From Brevibacterium permense (GTDB taxonomy: Bacteria > Actinomycetota > Actinomycetes > Actinomycetales > Brevibacteriaceae): 64,000 nucleotides of DNA. The notes beneath the pieces are model-generated. The model saw only the letters and a program-made list of their open reading frames with translations, made no database searches and was not told the DNA's origin. This document shows, in pieces, positions 1 to 7,487 of the stretch. The stretch covers positions 62,001 through 126,000 of the forward strand of contig NZ_QYCP01000094.1 of NCBI RefSeq assembly GCF_025506275.1, read 5' to 3'. The stretch's first letter is position 1, and the number at the start of each line of letters is the position of its first letter. The translations under genes were made by a program, and so were the position numbers.

Positions 1-1008
1 AACCGTGAGCTGCGGGAACGGATGAAGGAGAAGAACAACTACTTCGCCGACCTCGAGGCCACCGCCGCCGAGCTGCTAGACCTCGTCGGCTACGAATCCG
101 GAACGGTGTCTCAGCGGCAGACGGCGCTCATCGCCGAGAAGCTCGGCTTCAGCCTCCACTACGTCTCCGACCTGCCCGAATCGACCCGGTCGATCTCGGA
201 TACCGCGAACAAACGGCTGTATCTACCCAACGCCGACGCCGCGTTCGATCCGCGGTCGCACCTGCTCATGAGCCTGGCTCCGCATGTGCTCGGCTATGAC
301 TCCCCGAAGGACTTCCACGAATTCCTCCAGCAGCGCGTCGAGGCGAACTATCTGGCGGCCGCGATCCTGCTGCCCGAGTCCGCGGCCGTGCCGATGCTCG
401 AGGAGGAGAAGAAGAAGCGGGTGCTCTCCGTCGAGCATCTGCGCGATATGTTCGGCGTCGGCTACGAGATGGCTGCCCACCGGTTCACAAACCTCGCCAC
501 CGAGCACCTCGGGCTGCCCGTGCACTTCATGAAGGTCCACAATTCCGGCACGATCCACAAGGCGTACTCGAATGACGGGCTGCCGTTCCCCACCGATCCG
601 CTGGGTGCGATCGAGGGACAGTTCGCGTGCAAACGCTTCACATCGCGCACCGTCTTCCGCGTCGCCGACCGCTTCAGCCCCTACTACCAGTACACCGATA
701 CCCCTCACGGATCGTTCTGGTGCACCGCACGCGTGCTGCCCGGCGGCGACTTCGCCATCAGCGTCGGCGTCCCGTTCTCCCACGTCCGCTGGTTCGAAGG
801 ACGGGAGTCACCGATCCGCTCGCAGTCCGGATGCCCGGATCCGTCCTGCTGCCGGCAGGCCCCGGATGACCTGGCCGAGAAATGGGAGGATCAGGCGCTG
901 CCATCAGCCCGCATGCACGCCTCCCTGCTCGCCGCGGTCCCGCCCGGTGCGGTTCCCGGCGTCGACGACACCGAGGTCTACGAGTTCCTCGAACGCCATG
1001 CCGATTGA
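1..1008 (+). CDS. RamB-like short-chain fatty acid regulator, 5' truncated by window edge
   Basis: The frame is open from the first base, so the gene begins upstream of the window. About 335 residues are present. The missing N-terminus should carry the XRE-type helix-turn-helix of this family. What is seen is an IrrE/ImmA-like middle region (roughly residues 60-160, with LLPESAA and a helix VEHLRDMFGVGYEMAAHRF) followed by a C-terminal domain with a cysteine cluster (GCPDPSCCR near residue 275). This architecture matches RamB of corynebacteria, which represses acetate and glyoxylate genes according to short-chain acyl-CoA status. The assignment rests on domain layout. The next gene points toward it, so they converge. 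Confidence 0.75.
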   Translation, partial: NRELRERMKEKNNYFADLEATAAELLDLVGYESGTVSQRQTALIAEKLGFSLHYVSDLPESTRSISDTANKRLYLPNADAAFDPRSHLLMSLAPHVLGYDSPKDFHEFLQQRVEANYLAAAILLPESAAVPMLEEEKKKRVLSVEHLRDMFGVGYEMAAHRFTNLATEHLGLPVHFMKVHNSGTIHKAYSNDGLPFPTDPLGAIEGQFACKRFTSRTVFRVADRFSPYYQYTDTPHGSFWCTARVLPGGDFAISVGVPFSHVRWFEGRESPIRSQSGCPDPSCCRQAPDDLAEKWEDQALPSARMHASLLAAVPPGAVPGVDDTEVYEFLERHAD

Positions 1009-1036
1009 TCAACGGCACCGATCAACGGTGCAGAAA

Positions 1037-1056
1037 ACCCTCGCCGAGGCGACTCC
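1037..1056 (+). repeat. 20-bp dispersed repeat copy, 18/20 match
   Basis: ACCCTCGCCGAGGCGACTCC lies between two convergent genes. It differs at two or fewer positions from the 20-mer that occurs perfectly at 32508-32527 (inverted) and 42560-42579. The core CCTCGCCGAGG can form a small hairpin. Function unknown. Confidence 0.5.
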
Positions 1057-1098
1057 CCCACTTCGGGTGCGCCCTGACCGCCGCTGACGCGAGGGGGC

Positions 1099-2385
1099 CT
1101 ACTCCGCCAGGACTTCGGCCAGACGGACGAGCATGAGTTCGCGCCACCACAGATACTCGTGCCCGCCCACGAACGGTCGGGGTACGAAGTCGATGCCGCG
1201 AGCAGCGAACTCCTCGGTCGCCTCGGCTACTGAGTCCGCAATGACAGACTCGAGGATCCCGTGGTCGACACTGAACGTCGGATGAGCGACGGTCGTCGTC
1301 CGGGTTTCCAACGTCGGAGATTCCGGTTCTCCCGCGGTTCCACCCGGCTCACCGTCGGCTCGGCTCGGCGAGAGATCCCAGATCCTGCGCCCCCGATCGT
1401 CGGATTCCCAGAACGACGGCGAAAGGCAGATCCCGCGGAACGCTTCCGGATGTCGCAGGGAGAAGAAAGCCGCGGCCAGTCCGCCGTACGAGGCGCCCGC
1501 GACGATCGTGCGGGCCGAAACCTCCGGCGCCATCTGACGAACGAGTGCGAGGACGCTGTCGCAGAACCGCGGATTCATCACGAGGTCATCGGCGCGCTGG
1601 CCGACGGCCGCGTCCTCGTCGGGGCCGTCGTCCCCGACGGGTGCATGGTCGACGGCGATAACCACCGACGGAGGAGACACAAGCTCGTCGATCGCAGCGA
1701 GCAGTCCCCCGCGGATGAACCGCTCTCCGTCGAAGACGACGAGCACCGGAGCCGAGGCGGGACCTCGCTGCGGCCTGTGGGTCCAGATCCGCCTCGGCGC
1801 GGAACCGAGGGTGATGACCTGTTCGTCGACGTCGGATCGACCTTCGCCTGCCCCGCTGTGGGGGTCGGTCACCGGCCGGTCCCCACCCGTCCAGATCAGG
1901 GGCCGGGCATCGGGTGCGGCGAGCTCGAGGACCTGTTTCCTGCGCATGTCCGTGACCGTGCGCAGGTCGTGGTCACCGGCGGGCACGAATCCCCGCTCGA
2001 GGACATCGAGCCAGGTCGGACGGTCGGCGACCTGGAGTCCTCGCGGCACGGGCAGGAAGCGAAGCGCCCCGCGATACCCCCGCGGAACCGGCAGCTCGAT
2101 CGAATACCTCGTCGCGTCGGCACCGTCGACACTGTCGCCAGCCTCGTTCCGGGCTGAGCGCCGGGTCATGATCCCGCCGGGCACATTCCGCCGGTCGGTG
2201 ACTCCGTTGAGGTCGACGAAGATCTCCTGCTCGTCTCCGGGGACCGCCTCGGCGGGGATGGCTGAGGTGGGAAGTTCCACCTGCAGCCTCCAGTTCTCGT
2301 CAGAACCGATTTCGGTCCATGTGCACAGGGCTGAGACCGAACCGGTCTGCTCCGCCGAAGAATTGACCGCGCTGGTCCCGGTCAT
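1099..2385 (-). CDS. Enterobactin-esterase-like alpha/beta hydrolase (Fes family)
   Basis: A 428-residue cytoplasmic esterase of the Fes/IroD type, expected to hydrolyse a ferric siderophore after uptake and release iron. An N-terminal beta-rich region (about residues 20-160) precedes the hydrolase fold. The nucleophile is in GASYGG (Ser about 299), and a C-terminal GGHEYLWW near residue 411 supplies the likely catalytic histidine. The ATG at 2385 overlaps the stop codon of the upstream lipoprotein gene in an ATGA arrangement, implying translational coupling. In-frame sequence further upstream reads as arginine-rich shadow of that gene, so I rejected a longer start. An iron box lies upstream of the pair. 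Residues 330-360 are low-complexity. Confidence 0.85.
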   Translation of the reverse strand: MTGTSAVNSSAEQTGSVSALCTWTEIGSDENWRLQVELPTSAIPAEAVPGDEQEIFVDLNGVTDRRNVPGGIMTRRSARNEAGDSVDGADATRYSIELPVPRGYRGALRFLPVPRGLQVADRPTWLDVLERGFVPAGDHDLRTVTDMRRKQVLELAAPDARPLIWTGGDRPVTDPHSGAGEGRSDVDEQVITLGSAPRRIWTHRPQRGPASAPVLVVFDGERFIRGGLLAAIDELVSPPSVVIAVDHAPVGDDGPDEDAAVGQRADDLVMNPRFCDSVLALVRQMAPEVSARTIVAGASYGGLAAAFFSLRHPEAFRGICLSPSFWESDDRGRRIWDLSPSRADGEPGGTAGEPESPTLETRTTTVAHPTFSVDHGILESVIADSVAEATEEFAARGIDFVPRPFVGGHEYLWWRELMLVRLAEVLAE

Positions 2386-2954
2386 GATCCGACCGCCGCC
2401 GCGTCGAGCTTCTCCAAGGACAGACTGCCGGGGACCGATCCGTCGGCCATCTTGTCGGCCACGGGGTCGAGCGTCAGCCCGAGTTCGCTGAAGAACTGGA
2501 CGGTGGCCGAGTCCCGATCGGTCAGCACTCCCACCTCGTCGGGACTGTGGAAGAGCGCGACGAGGAAGGACCTGTCGGTGAGATCCGGGTGGTCCTCTGC
2601 CGCATCGTCGATCGCCGTCTGCGCCGCCTCGCTCGTCTCCTCCGCCCACGACATCACGGGTTCGACCGGAGCTTCGGTCATCGCCACTGGGACCACACCC
2701 ACGGAAAGAGCAGCGTCCGCATCGGAGACGGAGAGAGCAACCACACGGTCGGCCTTCCCGATGTCAACGGAGCCGAAGGCGTCGTCGACGCTGCCTGCAC
2801 TCGCCCGTTCCGCATCGGCCCCGTCGGCGGAACCGCCACCGCACCCGGTGAGCGCCAGAGCAAAGGCGAAGGTCAGGGCCGCCAGTCGGCGCCGGCGGAC
2901 CGCCGATGTCGGAGACGTCGAGGTGGAGGCGGGTCGAATCGCGGGCACAGGCAT
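2382..2954 (-). pseudogene. Remnant of a siderophore-binding lipoprotein (FecB/FepB family)
   Basis: The product has an arginine-containing signal peptide and lipobox LTGCGGG (Cys about 38). It then starts like a Fe3+-siderophore substrate-binding protein (RVVALSVSDADAALSVGVVPVAMTEAP). At 190 residues it is little over half the usual 320-340. The stretch expected to hold the first lobe is collapsed, leaving an acidic segment followed by SATVQFFSELGLTLDP from the second lobe. The last 60-70 residues are missing. I infer an internal deletion plus C-terminal loss. The ORF stays open and its stop overlaps the esterase start, so it may survive only to translate the esterase. A short functional lipoprotein cannot be excluded. 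Confidence 0.65.
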
Positions 2955-2972
2955 AGTCCCTTTCGCTTATAG

Positions 2973-2991
2973 TTTGGTTAGCCTAAGCTAA
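2973..2991. promoter_or_regulatory. IdeR/DtxR-type iron box
   Basis: TTTGGTTAGCCTAAGCTAA matches the actinobacterial iron-box consensus TTAGGTTAGCCTAACCTAA at 17 of 19 positions. It lies 19 bases upstream of the lipoprotein start codon. It predicts iron-dependent repression of the lipoprotein-esterase pair. Confidence 0.85.
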
Positions 2992-3078
2992 GTTACCATA
3001 AGAGCTGTCTGCGCCCCAGAGCGGCCGTGCAGGTCAGTTGGGAGCGTCAGCGCGGCACGGACCGCCGGCGAGGAGATC

Positions 3079-4707
3079 TCAGCGGGCCGCGTTCTCGAAG
3101 GCCCGATCGACGATCGTTTCAGCAATCGCCAGCGCCGAGGTGGCAGCCCACTTCGGCACGGACCTGACCACGGTCAGCCTGCCGCGCCTGGTCATGGTGA
3201 GATCGTCGACGAGTTCGCCTGCGGCGGTCATCGCCTGAGCTCGGACTCCGCGGGTCCCGGGCGCCACGGCGTTCGGGTCGAGCTCCGGGACGAAGCGGCG
3301 GATTCCGTCGACGAAGGCTGTCTTGCTCACCAGGGGTTTGACTCCGCGGGCCGCTGTCTTCGCAGTCTGTGCGGCGAACTTCCAGAACCCCTTGGATCTG
3401 GCCGTCGAGGTGATGTCAGCGAGGTCGAATCCGTGCCGATCGTAGGCTTCACGGCCGAGGGCGACGAAGGTGTTCGGTCCGAGGATGAGCCCGTCGTCGA
3501 GTCCGCGCACGATCGAGGTTTCGGCGAAAGGGGCCTGCGGGTCGGGGACGGACCCGATGATGCCGCGGACCACCTCGGTGTCGGTGGCCGGGCTTCGGTA
3601 GAAGTCGCTGGTGAAGGGCACGATCCTCGGTTCGGCATCGAGTCCCGCAGCGACTGCTAGGCGATCGGTCTGGAGACCAGCGCAGACGATGACGATGTCG
3701 AAGCTGCCGAGCACTTCCTCGGCTGGTGCCTCGCTGCGCGACCTGCCGCTGGGAGCGTCACCGGCGCGTGAGCCAGAGTCGCCGAGGCGTGAGCCAGAGT
3801 CGCCGAGGCGTGAGCCGTCGCGGTTCGCCCACGCGTCGGAGACCTTCTGCGTCCACTCGCCGAGCGTCGATTCGGCCTGTTTGAACCAGTCCTGCTGTCC
3901 GAAGCGTTCGCGCAGCTCGTCTGCAATGCCGATGACGGGTTCGCGGTCCTCTTCTCCGCGATAGGTGCGCGGACGGTCATGGACCTGATCGTCGCGTTGG
4001 TCGCGGTCGTGGACCTGGTCATCGACGGCATCCTTACCCGACCCGCCCCGTTCGCCGGCCGTGTTCGCACCACAGTCGTCCTCATCGGACTCTCCGGCTG
4101 CGGCCCCGTCCCCCGTCGGCGAGTCATCTGCCGGAACCGAGCGCCCACGCAGTCGGACTTCGTTGCTCATGGTGTCGAATCCGGTGACCTCGGTTCCGAA
4201 GCGGAATGTCCCTCCGGCGGCGCGCACATCGGAGGCGAGCGCTGCGGTGAACGCCGAGAAGTCGGCGATGGCCGCATGGGGTGAGAAGAGCCCGAGGACT
4301 CCCCTGACGGCCGGTTCGACGACTCCGATCTCGTGACGCTCGAGCAGTCTGGCGCCTGGAACCTCGTTGTCTTTGGCGCGGGCGAAGATCTCTTCGAGGC
4401 GTTCGGCCTCATCGGTGTTCTGGGCGATGAGCAGCTGCCCGCATTCCCTGTAGGGGACGCCTGACTCAGCCATATAGGGAATGAGCAGCTCGAGGCCCCG
4501 ACGGGTGAGTTTCGCCTCCGCTGAGCCGGGCTTCTGGTCGAGTCCGGAGTCGACGATTCCGGAAGTGTGGCCGCTCTGATGTGCAGCGACGCTCTCGGCT
4601 TTGTCGAAGACGGTGATCTCGGCGTCGGGGAACCTCGTGGTGACTTCGCGGGCGGCGGCGACGCCGAGGATGCCGGCACCGACCACGGCCACTCGTGAAA
4701 TACTCAT
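3079..4707 (-). CDS. FAD-dependent oxidoreductase, L-2-hydroxyglutarate oxidase (LhgO) family, with large insert
   Basis: A DAO-superfamily flavoprotein. The dinucleotide-binding motif VVGAGILG is at residues 8-15, the FAD-contacting segment VAAHQSGHTSGIVDSG at about 40-55, and C-terminal GVRAQAMTAAGELVDD fits LhgO, which oxidises L-2-hydroxyglutarate to 2-oxoglutarate. At 542 residues it is about 140 longer than typical LhgO. The excess is one hydrophilic insert (about 190-335) with a repeated DDQVHDR and three GSRLGDS-like units. I chose the ATG at 4707 because it sits directly before the nucleotide-binding strand. No clear ribosome site is visible, so the mRNA may be leaderless. It is divergent from the methyltransferase 37 bases away. 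Confidence 0.75.
   Translation of the reverse strand: MSISRVAVVGAGILGVAAAREVTTRFPDAEITVFDKAESVAAHQSGHTSGIVDSGLDQKPGSAEAKLTRRGLELLIPYMAESGVPYRECGQLLIAQNTDEAERLEEIFARAKDNEVPGARLLERHEIGVVEPAVRGVLGLFSPHAAIADFSAFTAALASDVRAAGGTFRFGTEVTGFDTMSNEVRLRGRSVPADDSPTGDGAAAGESDEDDCGANTAGERGGSGKDAVDDQVHDRDQRDDQVHDRPRTYRGEEDREPVIGIADELRERFGQQDWFKQAESTLGEWTQKVSDAWANRDGSRLGDSGSRLGDSGSRAGDAPSGRSRSEAPAEEVLGSFDIVIVCAGLQTDRLAVAAGLDAEPRIVPFTSDFYRSPATDTEVVRGIIGSVPDPQAPFAETSIVRGLDDGLILGPNTFVALGREAYDRHGFDLADITSTARSKGFWKFAAQTAKTAARGVKPLVSKTAFVDGIRRFVPELDPNAVAPGTRGVRAQAMTAAGELVDDLTMTRRGRLTVVRSVPKWAATSALAIAETIVDRAFENAAR
3766..3816 (-). repeat. 21-bp tandem repeat inside the LhgO-like gene
   Basis: The unit GCGTGAGCCAGAGTCGCCGAG occurs twice in full (3766-3786, 3787-3807), then partially. 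It encodes the GSRLGDS-type repeats at residues 297-317. The length is a multiple of three, so copy-number change keeps the frame. Confidence 0.9.
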
Positions 4708-4744
4708 ACAGCAATCTTGGCACCGTTCGGGGAGAAGGAGAAGG

Positions 4745-6187
4745 ATGACGACCGTCTTGGAGTGGACCGGCAAGGCCGCCGCTTTCGCACTCGGTCGCCG
4801 CCTCATCGCCGATGCCGAGCCCGGGCCTTGCCCCGGTCAGGGTGAACAGGAACCTGGGTCCCGCCTCGTGGACGGTGACCCTGCGCCGAAGGGCCACCTC
4901 GGTGATGGTCGTCCGCATCTGCGGGACGTCGACGGTACCACTCACGTTCCCGATCCACACGAGAATCTGCTCGTCGTCGGGGACAATCTGCCCGCGCTGA
5001 CCGCCCTGCTGGCCACGCACCGCCGGCAGGTCAAGGTCGTCTACATCGATCCGCCGTACAACACGGGCAACGCGCACACCTACAAAGATCACGGGCACGA
5101 TCACGCGAGTTGGCTGTCGTTCATGACGCCGCGGCTGCTGCTCGCGCGTGAGCTCATGCGCGAGGACGGGGTGCTGTTCCTCCATCTCGATGACAAGGAG
5201 AGTGCGTGGGCTCAGCTGCTCGGGCACGAGATCTTCGGTGAGGACAATTCGCTGGGCACGCTCATCCATCAGCGCGCGAAGGGCGGCGGCAATGCGCGCT
5301 CCTTCGTGCGCGGGCACGACTATGTGCACGTATGGGCCCGCGATGCGAGCCGGGTCGGGCCGTTCCTCACAGAGAAGAAGTCACCGGCGAAGCTCGAGGT
5401 CATCGACGGCAGGCGGATGCTTGTCGAAACGGATGTGCTGCGCGCCGGCTTCGGCCGATACGCGCGCGGGTCCGAGCGGCGGCTGATGTACGAGGACATC
5501 GTCGCCGTCAAGGGCGAGGGGAAACTCGCCGAGGTGGACGCAAAGCTGGCATCGGGCGAGTACATCCTGCGCCCCTGGGGCAGCGAGGACAAGCATGCGG
5601 TGGTGCGGGTGACCCCGGCGGAGAAGGCGAGTTCGAAGCTGTATTCGATCATCAAGGCGCTCGGCGGGCAGAACGATCTGGAGCCGCTGGGCTTGGCGGG
5701 CGTATTCAGCTATCCGAAGCCGGTCGAGCTGGTCAAGGCGCTCGTGGCCTCGCAGACGTTCTTCGACCCCGATGCCATCGTCCTGGACTTCTTCGCCGGG
5801 TCCGGGACCACAGCACAGGCCGTGATGGCCGCGAACGATCGGGATCAGGGGTCCCGATCGTTCGTGCTCGTGCAGACCCCGGAGCCGCTGCGGTCGAAGA
5901 CGGCCCGGGCCGTGGTGACGGCAGCTGATGGCGGAGTCGAGCGGACCGGCGCGGCCGGAGCAAACGGTCAGGCAGCAGAAGGCGCGGTCGGCACAGACGG
6001 TGCGACCGCTGCCGGCGACGCCGAGTTCCCCACGATCAGCGAACTCACCGCCGAACGCATCCGTCGCGCCGCCGACGTCCACTCCCCCGGACTGATCTTC
6101 ACCCAGCTCGAGGTCGTCGACGGCGGATCTGAGACTCTGCGGACGAACAATCGGACTCCTCAGACAGCACTCGGGTCGAAGCCGTAG
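4745..6187 (+). CDS. Orphan site-specific DNA methyltransferase, beta-class (DPPY before FxGSGTT)
   Basis: A 480-residue amino-methyltransferase. The catalytic motif IV (DPPYNT, residues 102-107) precedes the SAM-binding motif I (FAGSGTT, residues 350-356). That order defines the beta class, which includes type III Mod subunits and CcrM-like enzymes. YIDPPYNTGN and the following WLSFMTPRLLLAREL resemble Mod proteins. No restriction (Res) gene is adjacent, so it looks solitary. The ATG at 4745 follows a strong GGAGAAGG site. The region between motifs IV and I probably holds the target-recognition segment. The C-terminus (about 395-440) is Ala/Gly-rich and low-complexity. The target sequence cannot be read from the gene. 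Confidence 0.85.
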   Translation: MTTVLEWTGKAAAFALGRRLIADAEPGPCPGQGEQEPGSRLVDGDPAPKGHLGDGRPHLRDVDGTTHVPDPHENLLVVGDNLPALTALLATHRRQVKVVYIDPPYNTGNAHTYKDHGHDHASWLSFMTPRLLLARELMREDGVLFLHLDDKESAWAQLLGHEIFGEDNSLGTLIHQRAKGGGNARSFVRGHDYVHVWARDASRVGPFLTEKKSPAKLEVIDGRRMLVETDVLRAGFGRYARGSERRLMYEDIVAVKGEGKLAEVDAKLASGEYILRPWGSEDKHAVVRVTPAEKASSKLYSIIKALGGQNDLEPLGLAGVFSYPKPVELVKALVASQTFFDPDAIVLDFFAGSGTTAQAVMAANDRDQGSRSFVLVQTPEPLRSKTARAVVTAADGGVERTGAAGANGQAAEGAVGTDGATAAGDAEFPTISELTAERIRRAADVHSPGLIFTQLEVVDGGSETLRTNNRTPQTALGSKP

Positions 6188-6227
6188 GGTCGAAGTGACT
6201 CAGCTGCCAACCCGAACAGGAGCAACC

Positions 6228-6524
6228 ATGTCAGTCGTCGCCATCAACGCGCTCTCCGTCCCCGAACCAGCTCGCGCCGAACTCGAGAAGCGCTTCGCCG
6301 AACGCAAGCATTCGGTCGACGGGGCTCCCGGCTTCGAGGGCTTCCAGCTGCTGCGCCCGGTGGCCGGCGGGGACCAGTACTTCGTCTACACCCAGTGGGC
6401 AACCCGCGAAGACTTCGAGAACTGGCGCGCCAACCGCTCATCCGCCCACGAGTCCAGCGGAAAGAAGCCGGTCTCCGAGCAGGCGAATCTCCTCGAGTTC
6501 GAGGTCGTCGACCTCGGCGACTGA
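6228..6524 (+). CDS. IsdG/MhuD-like haem-degrading monooxygenase (ABM fold)
   Basis: A 98-residue antibiotic-biosynthesis-monooxygenase-fold protein. Asn7, Trp66 and His74 fall at the positions of the Asn-Trp-His triad of IsdG-type enzymes (Asn7, Trp66, His75 in mycobacterial MhuD). These degrade haem to release iron. The context FVYTQWATREDFENWR is typical of the family. ATG 6228 is preceded by AGGAG (6218-6222). A longer in-frame start at 6195 lacks a ribosome site and would displace the triad Asn. It follows the methyltransferase by 40 bases and may be cotranscribed. Confidence 0.8.
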   Translation: MSVVAINALSVPEPARAELEKRFAERKHSVDGAPGFEGFQLLRPVAGGDQYFVYTQWATREDFENWRANRSSAHESSGKKPVSEQANLLEFEVVDLGD

Positions 6525-6562
6525 AGCCCTCAGCAGCGCCCCGATCGCCTGCACCCGACTAC

Positions 6563-6616
6563 GGGGCCGCCTCAGCGAGGGCCTTGAAACGTCAAGCGCC
6601 GCCTCGGCGAGGGAAT
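6563..6616. repeat. Two near-copies of the dispersed 20-bp repeat
   Basis: GGGGCCGCCTCAGCGAGGGC (6563-6582) and GCGCCGCCTCGGCGAGGGAA (6597-6616) are inverted versions of the ACCCTCGCCGAGGCGGCTCC element. They lie between the convergent haem monooxygenase and ktrA genes. A further copy, GGGGCCGCCTCGGCAAAGGT, is at 7430-7449 between ktrA and ktrB. Confidence 0.5.
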
Positions 6617-6639
6617 GCCGATCGTCCAAGGACGTCGAC

Positions 6640-7377
6640 CTATGCGTCGGCGTCCTTGTCCAATTCACTGAACGCTTCGACCTTCTTCGGGCTGCCGGCC
6701 ACGAGGATCTCGTCGTCGGCATAGAGGGTGACATCCCGATCGGCGATGTCCCAGTGGGTGCCGCCGCGACGTTTGAACGCGACGATCGTGACGTCGTACG
6801 CCGTGCGCAGCCCCAGCGAAGCCAAGGGCACGTCGGCCGTGCGCACCGGCGGAGTGGTGCGGGCCAGGACGAAATCCTCGTCGATGGGCAGGAAGTCCGA
6901 GATATGCCCCCTGATCAGGTGGGCAAGCCTGCGACCCATATCGTTCTCGGGGCTGATGACGTTGCCGATGCCCAGCTGGTGGAGGATCTCGGCGTGGGTT
7001 TCGCTGATCGCCTTCGCCCAGATGTGCCGATTGCCGAGTTTGAGGATCCGCGAAGCCACGAGGATGCTCGCCTCGAGGTCGCTGCCGATGGCGATGACGA
7101 CGCGAGAGACCTCGTCGATGCCCAGCTGTCGCAGCACCACCTCATCGGTGGCATCGGCGCGGGAGGCATGAGCGAGGACGTCGGCGAATTCGGCCACGAC
7201 CGAATCGTCGTGGTCGACGCCGATGACCTCGACCCCGTGTTCGGCGAGTTCACGCGCCAGGGACCCGCCGAAGCGGCCGAGCCCGATCACGGCCACCGCA
7301 CCGTCCTTCGCCAACGGCGAGGGGTCGCCGGTGAAGAACGACGCTGACCGCGCCATCCAGTTCTTCTTCTCGTTCAT
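6640..7377 (-). CDS. ktrA: KtrA/TrkA-type potassium uptake regulatory subunit (RCK)
   Basis: A 245-residue cytosolic regulator of a Ktr potassium transporter. The Rossmann RCK_N domain starts at VAVIGLGRFGGSLARELAEHG (about residues 28-48), with the acidic ribose-binding end VIGVDHDD. An RCK_C domain occupies about 165-240. The length fits KtrA, not the duplicated TrkA. ATG 7377 follows AAAGGAC. It lies downstream of ktrB on the same strand with a gap of 110 bases, so the pair probably forms one operon, ktrB then ktrA. Confidence 0.85.
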   Translation of the reverse strand: MNEKKNWMARSASFFTGDPSPLAKDGAVAVIGLGRFGGSLARELAEHGVEVIGVDHDDSVVAEFADVLAHASRADATDEVVLRQLGIDEVSRVVIAIGSDLEASILVASRILKLGNRHIWAKAISETHAEILHQLGIGNVISPENDMGRRLAHLIRGHISDFLPIDEDFVLARTTPPVRTADVPLASLGLRTAYDVTIVAFKRRGGTHWDIADRDVTLYADDEILVAGSPKKVEAFSELDKDADA

Positions 7378-7487
7378 GGTCGTGTCCTTTCTGGGCCGCG
7401 GATCTCATTCCGCGTCCCGATGTGACGTCGGGGCCGCCTCGGCAAAGGTCTCAGCGGTCGATGTTTCGGCTCTCGATGTTGCGGAAC

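Noticed and set aside
1261-2491. Long open frames on the plus strand opposite the esterase
   Set aside because: Arginine-rich composition and no homology; they are shadows of the minus-strand esterase, which has a catalytic motif and coupled start.
2386-2649. N-terminal extension of the esterase by 88 residues
   Set aside because: The extension is GC-driven Arg/Gly-rich sequence overlapping the lipoprotein gene in another frame; the ATGA overlap start at 2385 fits better.
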